Shown here piece after piece: positions 35,869 through 48,868 of a DNA stretch of 64,000 nucleotides (the first letter of the stretch is position 1; each line of letters begins with the position of its first letter). The DNA is from Paramecium pentaurelia (lineage: Eukaryota; Ciliophora; Oligohymenophorea; Peniculida; Parameciidae). A model generated the notes under the pieces. The model was not told the origin of the DNA, ran no database searches, and saw only the letters and a list, made by a program, of their open reading frames with translations. The DNA lies in NCBI GenBank assembly GCA_905183005.1, contig CAJJDO010000072.1:377394-441393 (forward strand). Reading direction: 5' to 3'. The translations under genes and the position numbers were made by a program.

Positions 35869-38137
35869 TATTGAAGAAAGATAATATTAATTTAATTTTG
35901 CTTTATATCTCACTATTTATAGTTGGTTATAAAATATTAATTGAATAAATATTGAATCATCATTCTGTATTGATTCAAATTTAACTTTAATAGATCCTAA
36001 AAGTAGGGTTCTCAATTTTTTATTTATTTTTGGAGAGTATTAAGATATATAAATATATATTAATATAAACGTTTATAAATGTTTAAAAAATATTATTATA
36101 AATTATCCCTTATTTCAAAAAGTAGAAATTACTGAAATATTTGAATATAATATCTTGTAAAAATCAATTAATAAAGTAAATTATATTCATTTAAATGTTT
36201 ATAACTATTTTTGAGAAATAAATTTATAAATTAATAATCATAAATTTAATTTCATTAGAAATAGAGGTTCAATTAAAATTTATAAAATTACCAATTTAAC
36301 TATTCCTTACTAAAACTCAAATATATTTTCACCATTATCATAAATAATTTAAATGATAAAAATTATTTATACAAAAATATCTTTAAAATTATTTATCAAA
36401 GTTTTTTCATTAATTTTGTTTTATTACCTTAAATAATTCAAAGTTTCTTGTATGTTTATGGTTAAGAAATACTGTTAAATCAAGCATATTATTTTAGTTT
36501 CTAAATTTATATGCTTACATATATCACTGGAGTTATCTTTAAATCATATAAAGAATTAAAGTGATTATTGCTACAATATATAATATTTTAAATTATCAAT
36601 TCTATATACTCTGCTAAACCAAATATTAAGAATTAATAAACTACAAAATGTGGTGTATATCTATTCTTTATGAACTATAATTCAAAATATTTTGATTGAT
36701 AAATTAATATTTCAATTTTATTTTTCAGTTAAAAAATTTGTGAACAAAGGGAAAGATTATAGTATTCGTTCTTTGAAAGACCATTATATTCAAGCAATTA
36801 ATGAATTTAAGTTTATATAAATGATATAATTTTTTAATAAAATTCTTAAAATATGAAGGAAATTTAAATACCAAAGATAGACCCTAAGGCAATAATTAGA
36901 ACCATAGTAAAACAAATAATATTAAAAGTAAAGTTAGTTAAGGCTAGAGTGAGAATGAAAATAGACTTAGACTTAAAATTTTGATTTTCTCATTTTTTGA
37001 TCATGTACCATATATATATTAATAACGAACATTTCATTATTATAAGTTAAAACAATTAAAAATTTTATTTGATTTTTCTCAATTAAAAAATAAAAAATGA
37101 TTAGCACAATAATTTGATTCAAATTTTTACTATATTTTTATCTAATTATTTATATGATTTTCTATCTTAATAATTTCAATTTATAATGGGAGATAAAAAG
37201 ATCAATATATAATTTCTTAAGTAATTGAATTTTAAAAATAAGATGTTCAACATATTCTTGAATAAATTAGACATGATCATTTAGGATTTCCATAGTTAAT
37301 TTTAATAATTTAAAAGTCTATCAGATGAAGTTATTTCATAAAAATGAAGTATTATGATATATAATTTCAGATATTCATCAAAAGCCTTAGTGTTTTCAGT
37401 AAAAAATTAATGTAATATTATGAGATTTTTAAATTAGTAGATATAATCTATTATATAATTAAATTATTTGATAATCAATCAAATACATTAAATTTAGAGA
37501 TAAACTTTAGGATTTGTAAATAAGGTGTACTTTATTATTATTCTATTTGTATACATATGAATTACTAAATAGATTTAAAAATATGCTAAGAATAATGTTG
37601 TTAGCAGATTCTATTTCACAAAGTAGTTCCATAAAATTTATAGATTCTTGTATTTTGATTTCCATAATCACCATGAATATTCTTTAGAATCAGATAGACA
37701 GAAAATACTTAGTTTATTTATTTAATCCAAATTAAATTATTTTCAATTAATAATCTAAATGTAACTTGGATTTTTTCTTTTAGATAAATTAATAAGAAGG
37801 ACTTCAGTTTACTAATTCATTCCTGCAAGGGTAGATTTTATTTATTTAATTACCCTGTTATAGAGTAAGTAGACTATAAAAAAATGTTTCCTCTTTAAAT
37901 TTAAGAGATTAACATTTTGAGTTTAAAAATTGTGATTCAGAATTCAAACAAGAAAGCAATTAATTAAGTCATTTACTACAGTTAATTAATATCCTTTATC
38001 TTATTATAAGATTAATAAAGTTATGAATATCAAAAAGAGGTAAAAATTACAAAGATATTTTGGAATAAATTTTATTTATAATTTATTATAATAAGGTAAT
38101 ATTTAATATCATTTTTAATATTAATAAAACTATATAA
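35869..38137. other. 2.3-kb gene-poor AT-rich stretch
   Basis: No supported gene. A 44-codon basic frame near 36853 (+) is too short and featureless to call. Confidence 0.6.
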
Positions 38138-40692
38138 ATGTCATCTGATTTAGATAAAAAATTGTGTTAAAAACATAAATTAGAAATTTTAACAATAGAT
38201 TTAAAGTAATCAACTGCTGATGAAGATAAATACCTTTGTATTAAGTGTTTAATGGAAAAAATTGATATTTAAAATATGGCATTGGTAGAAGAGACAAAAA
38301 CAATGATTAAGTAAATGAAAAGTGAGTAATTGACCTTTAAAATCAAAGAGTATTAAAGAAGGATTGAAATATTTAAATAAATTCAATCATAAGTTAAAGA
38401 ATTGAAATTGTCAATTAATAATACAATTGACAAAGTTTAATCCAATTTAGATTAAAAAATAACTCTAATGGAGAATGAACTAGATGAATCAGAATCAAAA
38501 ACATTTGTTTCTACATTTGAAGAAGATATTCGAATTTTATCAAAAAATTACAAAGGATCATTCAGTTTTGAAGTTCCTAAAGAATTTGAGAAGTCTATAG
38601 ATGATAATTCTTATATAGATTAAATATAGTAATAGCTATAATCTATAATTAATTGTCCTAAATTAATTTAAATCAAAGAATCTTTAGAAAAGACTAAAGC
38701 GGAAAATGGAAATTCAGAAGTTAAGTAAATCTAATTACTTAATAAATAGGAAGAAGATCCATAAGTAATTATTATCTAAATATTTAAATAGAAAACACCA
38801 AGTTTAAAGATTTAATGTAATAAACATGGAAAAGAAATTATCATGTTTAATTTGAATCCTGAAAAAACATAGTTTTCTAGATTGGCTTGTGTTGAATGTA
38901 TATAATCAAATGATCCTATTAAATACACAACCTTAGAAGATGCTAATTTTAAATGGAATGAATATCGAGGATAAACAAGCGATTAGGTTAAACGATTTTA
39001 AAATTCAAGATATTTACAATCATCATAAATCATTGAAATCCTCCAAGACATTAAGGAAAAGTACAATTCTACGATTTCAGAAATTATCAATAAGATAAAC
39101 ACTTAATATTCAATGTTCTCATAAAATGAAACTAATGAGTTTAATGATAATATGATTTTTTTAATGAATACAGAGTAAATTAATGAACTAACTGAAATAT
39201 TAAGTTAGAATGATAAATTTAAAGCTTTGGCTGAAAAACAATTTAATATTTAGAAAGAGGATTTTAATTAACTTGTATTAATATCAACTAATTTTGGATA
39301 ATTGCTTTAAAATGATTTATTAGCAACTCAAAAAATAAATAAGATTTTTAAAGATTCAAGTCTTAATATATCTAATGTAAAAGATTAGACAGATGATATT
39401 GTATAAGATGATAATAATTCCATTTAAAATCTATAATAGATTAAATAACTTAATTAACAATTACAACACTTTAAATTATATTAGAATATCTTGGATGAAG
39501 CCTTAAATTAGTATGACTTAATTATGCAAACAATAAGTAGTTTATCCAATTAATTCAAAGATGTATAATAGTAACAAGTACAAATATATTTATATTACTA
39601 AGTTTAATCATTATGTTTCAAAGATTGAAAAGGATTTATCTCTTATGTAAAAATTCACTTAATTTGATCAAGTTGCAACTGAACATAAATTACTTAAGTA
39701 AGAGAAAGAATAATTATAAAATCAACTTATAGAAAGTGAAAAGTCAAATTTAGAGAATCAATTAGTGATAAATGACTTTAAGAAACATGATGCTGAATAA
39801 ATAAAATAAATATCTGATTTAAGGAATCAAAATCAAGGTTTATTAGTTTAAATAAAAGAACTTGGATAATAAAGTAAATAATAAATCCTATTTAATTTAT
39901 TATAGAAACTTAATGTGAACTTATACTTAAGGAGAAACAAGCAGAATTGCAAATTTGCTAACAGTCTAATCAGAAGAATGAGCAAATGATGAAATAATTA
40001 TAACAAAATTTAGTATAATTAAAAGATATATTAGAAGCAGGAGTGGTAATTCTCTTAATTCCTTACATTCTCAACAACTTATAAACATAGTTCTTGTTCA
40101 GTAACTTAAAATGGAAAAGTTATTGAGAATAGCTCTGGTGGTTATTATTGCTATATGTGTGATTAAATGATTCCTAAGAATGGTGTGATCTAATTTGCTA
40201 TTAAAATAATTGAAATCAATTCTATTATGATAGGAATTGGTTTTAGGGATATTGTGCAGAGTAAGGGTTACTAAAGTTGTTATTCTATTGGAGGAGGGTA
40301 TGTTTATTATATTAATAGTCGATAAATAGAACATATAATATATATTCTTCTGGTTATTGTTATAATCATGATTAATAAGATAAAAATGATAAAAAAATAG
40401 CATTTGAATTTTAAAAAAATGATATTATAATTGTTGAAGTAGATATTCAAAAGAAGTATATTAAATGGACAAAGTAATCAACAAATGAATCATTTGTATC
40501 AATATCAAATTATTATTATTAGACTTTGACTATTGATACATCCAAAGATTTATATCCATGTGTAAAGGTGATCTTAAATAGATATTTTTCAATTTTAGAA
40601 ATTATTCATCTAAGAAAAAATAAAAATAATAAAATACTCAGAAGATAACTCAAAAAATTGTTAAATTTTATTTACTTTTCGATCAGTCTTGA
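38138..40692 (+). CDS. Zinc-like module + coiled coil + SPRY domain protein
   Basis: About 806 aa. The N-terminus has a CxxH...CxxC pair (CQKHKLE ... YLCIKCL) and a second pair near residue 225 (CNKHGKE ... LACVECI), like half B-boxes. Long coiled coils follow, then a C-terminal SPRY/B30.2 domain (FSTTYKHSSCSV, SSGGYYCYMC, IGIGFRD, FEFQKNDIIIVEVDIQKKYI, DLYPCV). Introns: 39578-39602, 39874-39905, 40013-40037 (or to 40040), 40298-40329 and probably 40562-40581. The 3' end is uncertain; TGA 40690 follows from the last intron. This resembles a TRIM layout without a clear RING. The last SPRY exon is copied in inverted orientation at 43221. Confidence 0.75.
40351..40564 (+). repeat. Inverted repeat, arm 1 (SPRY exon, 214 bp)
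   Basis: Perfect reverse complement of 43221-43434 by eye. Lies within the last SPRY exon, so this is presumably the source copy. Confidence 0.93.
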
Positions 40693-42168
40693 ATATCATA
40701 AATCATTTAATTCTAAAATCTGTTAATTTTCATTCTTTCTGTGAATTTGTAATAGTTAAAATGAAAAATTAAAAAATGATATGTATATTTTTTTAAGTTT
40801 CAAGGAATATTATTAATCGTATTTAATAAGAATCTTGTAAGTTTGTATAGTTTTATTAGTATTAGGAGAGACTATGAAATTAAGTTAAAAATAAAACATT
40901 AAAAGGGAATTTTTTCAAAGTAAAAAAGGCTTAAAATTGGATTTAATTTATATCAATTTGAATAATAAAATTTTCTGATCTTGAATCTCGTATTCAGTTA
41001 TTTACCTGAGAAACATAAAAGTTTTAAATAATTTTGGTAAATTCTGAATTCATTATCCTGAGCATATCCTTATATAAATTTTCTTTATAAAATTCTCATC
41101 ATGAAAGAAGAATATTAATTCTTGTACAAATAAAGTCTGTTAACATAATAATTTGAAAAAGAAACGCCCAAAGATTGCATATTTTCATTTAATTAAATTC
41201 AAGATCAAATTTTTCAATTATAGTTATATAAATTGGCATAAATTCATTTTTAACATTTAGTAAATTTATGAAGATTAGGATTTATTTATAGAGTAAGAAA
41301 TTCCATAACATTTCTTTTCAATAAAGGAATTTACTCTATTTAGTCTATCTAAAGGATTTTTTTTATGCTCTATTATTAGATGATTTTGTCCTCTATGTTA
41401 ATGAATATTAATAAGGTAGATAAATATGATATATATATATTTAAATGACTGATCAAGATAATAAATCCAATTTTTATAATTAAAGATAATAGCATTACTA
41501 TAATTTTTGAATAATTAATAAACTTTGTGGTTATTTTCTTATATAGCATTTGGTTTAATTGATAGACCATAATTATTTATGATTTACTTATATTTAGTTA
41601 TTTATCAATAAATTTATTCAGTGTCACATGCTTATTAATATATTTTATAATGAAATTATAAGAATAAAAATGAGAATCAAGTCAAATTTATTCTAGATGG
41701 TTAATCTTAATTATTTATTTAAATAAAACCAATTTTAAATATATTAAGGTACTTAAAGTTTCTAATTATCAAAATAATATGAATATATTTTGGTTAATTA
41801 AAACAATTAACCAAAAAGATTTGTTAAACAAGAAATTTCAAATTTTTGAAACAAAACTATTGCATAAACTTTTAAAAGAATATTTTGTTTCAAATTGATA
41901 TATCTAAAAGTCTAAAAACGACTATTCTTCTGTTTCCTTAAATAAATGCTACTCAGTTATCTTTTTATCCAGTAAAAAAAGGATGAAAAAAATCAAATTT
42001 TTATTTACAAGTCAAAGCTGTAGGTTTTTAATTTATAATCTTATTCAGTCAGTTTTTTAATTATCAAATAATTATTGATATTTTTGAATTTAATGATTTC
42101 ACGAAAATCTGGATAATATAAATATGAAATCAAAGTTAACTTTTTAATAGAATACTAAATTAATAAAA
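40693..42168. other. AT-rich intergenic stretch
   Basis: About 1.5 kb, no gene supported. May include the true 3' end of the SPRY gene if its last intron is placed differently. Confidence 0.55.
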
Positions 42169-42940
42169 TCAAAATAGTAAAATAATATTTATTTGTTATT
42201 TTTTGGTGATATCATAAATAGAGTACTTCATTGATTCTTCTTCAGTCTCTTAAGTTAAAAGAGAGAGATTAGGTGTTGTTAACAAAGTCTTTCCCTTATT
42301 ATACTTAGATTGAAATGAAATTCCCAAAAGGTAATTATGTCTCATAAATTAATAGTTCTCTAAAAAATCTTATATAAAAACATAAATATTAGTAATTTAA
42401 TAAAGGTTTATCCTTTTTTAATTTATGCCTTACTTAATATTGTATGTCTTTGTCATAAAAATTATAAAACAAGTTGTGAATTATATAATATTCATATTTT
42501 TGTCACTATATAATAAGTCAAATAAAATAATAATATACCTCAATTTTTCTGATGCTCTTAATCCATCTGTATAATAGCATAAATTCCAAACAATTTCTTA
42601 TTTAATAGATTGTACTTAACCTATTTAAAAAGAAGCTATATTTTGTTTTTTAAGCTCGCTATGTGTTAATTAATAATAATTACTTTTATTTTATCTGATA
42701 ATCATTTCATTGAGGCAGTTAAAGTATGAACAAATTTAAATTTCACCAATTTTCTGACAATTAATAATTTTATAAATAATTGACAATATCAATGCTATTT
42801 TGCTAAAGATATTTGGACTTAGTGATTGTAGAAGGAGATGAATTATATATCAGTAAAGCAGGGTTTTTAGGTGATAAATAATGAATGTAATTAAAAACTA
42901 AGACTGACTAAAAACAAATCAAAAGTTAGGATATTTTCAT
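42169..42940 (-). CDS. Unknown protein with hydrophobic N-terminus
   Basis: A 235-aa product from three exons (introns 42754-42784 and 42506-42538); total exactly 236 codons. It starts MKISQLLICFQSVLVFNYIH (signal-like), has a small Cys cluster (IQICSYFNCLNEM), a mixed middle (VQSIKQEIVWNLCYYTDG) and ends in a helical, Thr/Glu-rich tail (LLTQETEEESMKYSIYDITK). No family recognised. The frame is well supported because two independent introns are needed. Confidence 0.65.
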
Positions 42941-45422
42941 TATATAATATTATTTCAAATTATTTTCAGGAATAGACAAATCAAATTTAATAATTATTTA
43001 TGAAGAGGTTATCATCATCAAATTTTGCTTCTATTAAATACTGATAAAGGCTGTAAACTTTTAGCTAATACATAGTAGAATCAGATTGAATTGAATATAA
43101 AAAATTACTGAAATTAATAATTTATATATATGTTTATAAGTTTAACCTTAAAAGTCAATATATATATAGTTTTGCATTTTACAGTTTTATATTTTATTGG
43201 AATCAATTAAATTCATGTGGTACACATGGATATAAATCTTTGGATGTATCAATAGTCAAAGTCTAATAATAATAATTTGATATTGATACAAATGATTCAT
43301 TTGTTGATTACTTTGTCCATTTAATATACTTCTTTTGAATATCTACTTCAACAATTATAATATCATTTTTTTAAAATTCAAATGCTATTTTTTTATCATT
43401 TTTATCTTATTAATCATGATTATAACAATAACCATTATAGAATATATTATTTTGGATAGAATGTAGTTAGTAAAGGTATTAATCTAACATTTTCTTTACG
43501 AATAGGAAAACTTTTGGCTCAATACAATTATAACAGTTTTCCTTAGATTATGAAGTATTGCTACCTTTAGTGCTTTAGTATAAATTATTAAAATTTTATG
43601 ATATAAACTCAAAGTTATAATTTGGATCCTAATTTGCTAAGCATATTCTTTGAATAAATTTCTATACCAATAAGATCTCAAGACGCCCTCTATTATTAGA
43701 TTTTGATGACTAAGAAACAAATACTTAATATTATGAAGTAGAAAAAGTGTTATCTAAAAATCATGTTATAAATTATTATTAGTTTTCCTATTTTTTTAAA
43801 TTATTCACATACCACATCATCCAACTTAATTAACTTATGCCTAGACAGAAGAATATTAATTCTTTTTTTTATAATCTTTTCATACCAGAATATATTTAAT
43901 AAATCACAGTGAGGATGAATTCATACATCAAATTAATAATATTTTAATAATCGATTAGAAATATCAGGATCACTAAAATAAACTTTAAGAAAAAGTTTAC
44001 ACTTTCATAACAACTTAGGTTTTTCATTTCTAATACAAATTGAAAACAATCCAAAATCAAGGTAATTACCATTTCCATTTAAAAGACTAAACACTAAAAT
44101 TGAAATATATTTGATTCAATAACAATTAAATTACTTGATTCTATCTGGCTTCCTGATTGAATAAATTTATTATGAAAAGAATTTTATTATACTTATCAAT
44201 AATTAATAATTATTTTGGTAATTAATAAATATTTTGGAATCTTATGCATTTTAAGACCTAAAATTAAAGCAATAAATAATCTCAAAACAAATTAATAAGT
44301 CTATATGGATTAATTCTACTTATAATAATAATTAAATACTATTGAAATTGACCAAATTGTTAATCCAAGTATGAACAAACCTAATAATATTAAATATTAT
44401 ATTATTCAATCCATTATGCTGATCTATTTGAATAAAGATCAATGACAATAGACTTCTCTGGAACAATTTGTTAAATATTATCCAATTATAATAATTAAGC
44501 TGTAAGCAAAATATTACTCAGACCTTATGATTTTTTAAAATTCTAAAATAAATATCAAAACTAAGCTATAAATTTAACTACAATATATAATAATAAGGAC
44601 TTTTAAAATTTGATATTTATTGTTTATTTTTATAAATAATGAAGTTTCATATAATATTAAATTTACAAACATTTCTTTATAGATACAACTAGGATTAATT
44701 TAAATTGATTTTGTGTATGAAACCTCTTTTGATAATAAATATAATACTTCATCGATTGAATCTAGATGTTATTCAAAATAAAAAAAATTACTCTCTAAAT
44801 ATATTATTTAATATAATAATTATCAGTTGAGCATTATGATTTAATTAATAAAATATATTTGTATATTATTTGATAATTTATTTTTAATAATCATAAAATA
44901 ATTTCAATGCATAATTAAACCTCTAAATATGAGGTAACTATATTACTTAGCATGAACAGTAGTCTTAAATTTAGTTGATTAAGTGAGCTAAATTCATCCA
45001 ATTTAGATTTATATCGTTTCATTAGGTCTTATATTTTTAATTATTATAGATATTGAAAAATAACAATAATGGGATCTACCATTCTCATTCTAACTAAAAG
45101 GAGCAACATAGATAAATAAATACCTATTTAAATATTAATTGAATAAAATAAACAATCTATCCACTCTACTTATGATTTCCTAAATTGAAAAAAAAGATGT
45201 TAAAAAATCATTAATAAACAATATTGATTGTAATAATAAAAGAAGAGAAAAAGTGTTTAACCAAGCTCAAATTCTTTAGAATAATTTTTTTCTGAAAAAT
45301 TCTGAGCCAAATAATTATTTATAAATGATATTTATTTTTTCATTGTAATAAAATAAATGTCATAAAAAAAACAAAGTAGATAAAATCAAATCAAATAGCC
45401 AATACAACAAATAAAAACCCAA
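42941..45422. other. 2.5-kb AT-rich stretch holding the inverted SPRY fragment
   Basis: Apart from the SPRY copy, no intact gene. A 43-codon frame on the minus strand near 44920-45030 and an open minus frame around 43440-43690 have coding-like patches but no complete model. Confidence 0.5.
43221..43434 (-). repeat. Inverted repeat, arm 2 (transplanted SPRY exon fragment)
   Basis: 214 bp identical in reverse complement to 40351-40564. Flanks on both sides differ from the source gene, so only this piece was copied. It is not part of an intact SPRY gene here. Confidence 0.93.
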
Positions 45423-48400
45423 ATGACAGAAGCTGAAAATTCTATTTTAGTACAATAAGAAGGTAATATAAAGCCAGAAGAATTTGTAAATTGTATTTTA
45501 AATTATAGCCTTTAAATTCTACTAAGAAATAAGGCAATGAATCACATAAGGACAAAGAATAAAAAGCTTAATTTTCAATTTTTAAATATTTAAAACCAAC
45601 TCCTGATCCTGCTTTAGTTTGGGAACCTCATTAAAATAAAAATTTGATTAGTGAACTATAAGAATTAATAGAAAATCGCTTTAACGAGGTTAAGAGAAGC
45701 TCAAGCATATATAAATATTATGCTAAAATAGGATTTCAAGTTTTTATATATCTATTAAATATACTTGAACTTATCTTTACATTAGTTTACGATTCATATA
45801 ATGAATTATGGTCATATTTTAAGCTCTGTTATATTATTTCTATACTTTTTTGTGTTTTACTTCATTGTGGAGTCTGGATGTACACATATAAATTCAGGGA
45901 AGTTGAAAAACAAAACATTTGTATTGATATTTTGAACTATATATACTATTTGTTTATGGGAGCATTAAGTTATTTTAAATTAGCTCCTTTTATTTATTAT
46001 TTCAAAAGAGATAAATCAATTAAATAGTTTTCATTTAGTGAAATTAATAAATACTTGTAATTAAGTGGAGAAGATAAATTTAGAAATCCATGTATGCTTT
46101 TTAAAAAAAGAACAAAACCTGTAAATATATTTAGGGATTTAATATTCCACAGAGTTGCTCTAGTCTCAATGATGATTACAATGACAATTTAAACTATTCC
46201 ATAAATCTTTATATAAGGCTTTTATAACACAGTAGCAGAAAAATGGGATGGATTTAATGTGATTAGTTTTTTATTATTAATAAGTAATTTAATCTATTAC
46301 TTTATGGAATTATAATTTATTGTATTCACTACAACCTATAGATAAATGCAAACAGAACTTTAATTTAAATTGAAGAAAATCAAATTAAAATTTATTTAAG
46401 AAACTAAATAACTATTAAAAGCTGATGTAAAATATATTGGATTTGTTTAATCTTTTTATTTTCATATTGATTCAAGTAAATTCAGTTCTTATTAAAAGAA
46501 AAGATGTATGATTTAAATAATAAGTTTCTTAATGAAGTAGAAAAAATATAAAAATATAGAATTTCATTTTATTGATTAATATGATGATGTTACATTGTAA
46601 TATTTAGCTAATTGCTTTAAATTGATTAAAGTAGAAAAAATAAGTCTTTTATATCATGATGAAAATTGTGAAGCATTTTTGTAGAATACTTTTAAAAATA
46701 TTCCAAATTTAACCCTTTCAATTTAAAATGAAGTAAATTTTGATTAATTATGGAATAATGATTTAATTGATCTGAATGCAACAGAGGAGAAAGTAACAAA
46801 AATATAATTTATTGAAAATCCAAAAATTACTACTGGTTACTAAGCATTACAATTAAACTAGTTTATGAAAAATAATTAAATATAAATTTCTCCAGAATTT
46901 TAAGCTCTAATGTCAATTTACTAAAGAGGATCAACCTTTAATAGAGGAATTAGTAATGGGGCTATCAATTAATCGTAGATAATTGATTATATTTCACAAG
47001 GTAACCTAGAAACATCTTAAGATATTATTGATGAAGCATAAACTCAAATTGCTAAAATAACTAAAAGAACTTTATTTGAAGAATCTTTTGGAAGTATTTA
47101 ATTATTGATGATTTTATACGATTATTATGAAGCCTGGAACAAATTGAATTCATTTTAAGCAACTATTCAATCTATTTGGTCATTTTTTAATGGATTCTTA
47201 TAAATTATTTCTCTTGTCTATTTAAATAATGGAGATGATATATTTATATATGCATTAATAGTTTTAACAATTGTTAATCCAGTATTGTAAATGGTATCAT
47301 TTGCAGTATTTTAACAACGTGTATTTAAAGATTTTTCAACTTTAAAATAAATATCTTTTATTCTATTATTTGCAATATTTAACTTTTTTAAGATTTGGGA
47401 TATTGTAATGATTTGTTTATATTTATGTGTATAGGAATTTACTGATGTCGTAAAAAGAGATTTTAGTTCTGTTGGATACATAAAGTTCAAAAGTTATGCT
47501 TCAAAATTTTAAGGCAGTTTAGCTACTTAAGTATTTAATTATGAAACTGTTTAAATTGATTCCAAGAAAATTTTTTAAATTAAGAGTTAGCCATTTTATG
47601 AGGCTGTAATGTGGAGAACAAATGTTGAAGAAGCTTTAAATAAAATTCCTTAGTTTTTTGTATATATATTATCTCTATTTATGAACTAATTGAATATAAT
47701 ATGGGTTATGTCTTTCATTCAATAGCTAAAAGAAAGTATAGAGGCAATAAAAAATATACTAGAAGTTGTTATTAAAGACTATTTGATTCCAGCTTTAATT
47801 TTAGGATCAGTTTCAATTGATTCATTTTTTTAATCTATGTTGTATTTGAGCTCAATATCAAATTAAATATTATTGGAATATCCTAAATCTTTCTAGATTA
47901 TTTCAAAAGTATAAGAATAATATTTAAGAGAAAAATTAACTTTTAAAATTAATTTGAAAACTTTAAATTTTTCTAATTATAAAGAATTAAAAAAGCAAAA
48001 AATGTTAGCTTAATTTAGGTATGTGCTTGCAAAAATTCAAAATATTTTAGAAATTGATTAAGCTTAAAGTCTTTTTTCTATGGGATCTGAATTAAATGAT
48101 TTAATAAGATGTTTAAAAGTCAGTCAAATATTTTAATTAAAATTGAATTTCTATTTTGACGAAATAGTTCCTGCCATAATTCCTTATGTTAATACATTTA
48201 TTAATAATTGCCCAAAATAATTACAATTCTTATAAATTTAAGTAGAAGCTACTAATGTATAATAAATGAAAATTGTTGTTGAAAGAAAAGATGTTTTAAC
48301 AGCCTTTTCTTATTCATTTTTCTAAATTCTATAATAATACAAAGATAATTCTAGAGTATTTGAATAATAAAATTTGAATATTGATAAGGTTTTTTTAAAT

Positions 48401-48868
48401 TTAGATCGTTACAATTTTGATTAATTTTATTTTGAAGTTTCTGGTCTTATATTAAAAAATTGTCATTAACTATTTGAATAATTCACTTAATTGAAAGTTT
48501 TCAAAGCATCTATTCTAAATAATACAGCCATATAGACTTTTGAATTTTCTAGTAATTTAAAAAGTAAACAATTAGAGATTCTGGATATTACTTTTGAAAA
48601 TATTTTATTAGATTTTTAAGAATTCCCTTTTAATAATCTCAATTGTTTAATTGTTTAATTGTTTAATAAGTATAACATCCTTCTAAAAAAAATAGCTTAA
48701 TCTTCTTCATTGTTTTCTTTATTTATAAAAATTTTACTTAAGGGGTATGCAATTAGGATTCAGCATCAGCTCAACTAATAAAATTTTCTAATTTTTATAG
48801 TTGAGCTGATGTTGAATATATAATATATAAATGGATTTATCACATTAGCAAATAATATTTTATGGTGA
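45423..48868 (+). CDS. Large polytopic membrane protein, distant XK-like features
   Basis: A 1140-aa protein with one 23-nt intron (45486-45508); total exactly 1141 codons. A soluble N-terminus (about 75 aa) is followed by a membrane block (residues about 90-310). It includes a Trp/Tyr helix pair, the loop FREVEKQNICIDILNYIYYL and IQTIPQIFIQGFYN, which loosely recalls XK/XKR lipid-scramblase-type proteins. Then come an LRR-like soluble part, a second membrane block (about 560-830) and a long soluble C-terminus. Function not assigned. A 20-bp inverted repeat overlaps the last 110 nt, so the final 30 residues may not be native; the next TGA defines the end. Confidence 0.7.
48758..48817 (+). repeat. 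Perfect-length hairpin (20-bp stem, 20-nt loop)
   Basis: Arms 48758-48777 and 48798-48817 are reverse complements except for one position that would be a G-U pair in RNA. More GC in the arms than around. It sits at the 3' end of the large membrane-protein gene. Confidence 0.9.

Noticed and set aside
36853..36990. 44-codon basic ORF
   Set aside because: Too short, isolated and without features in a gene-poor stretch.
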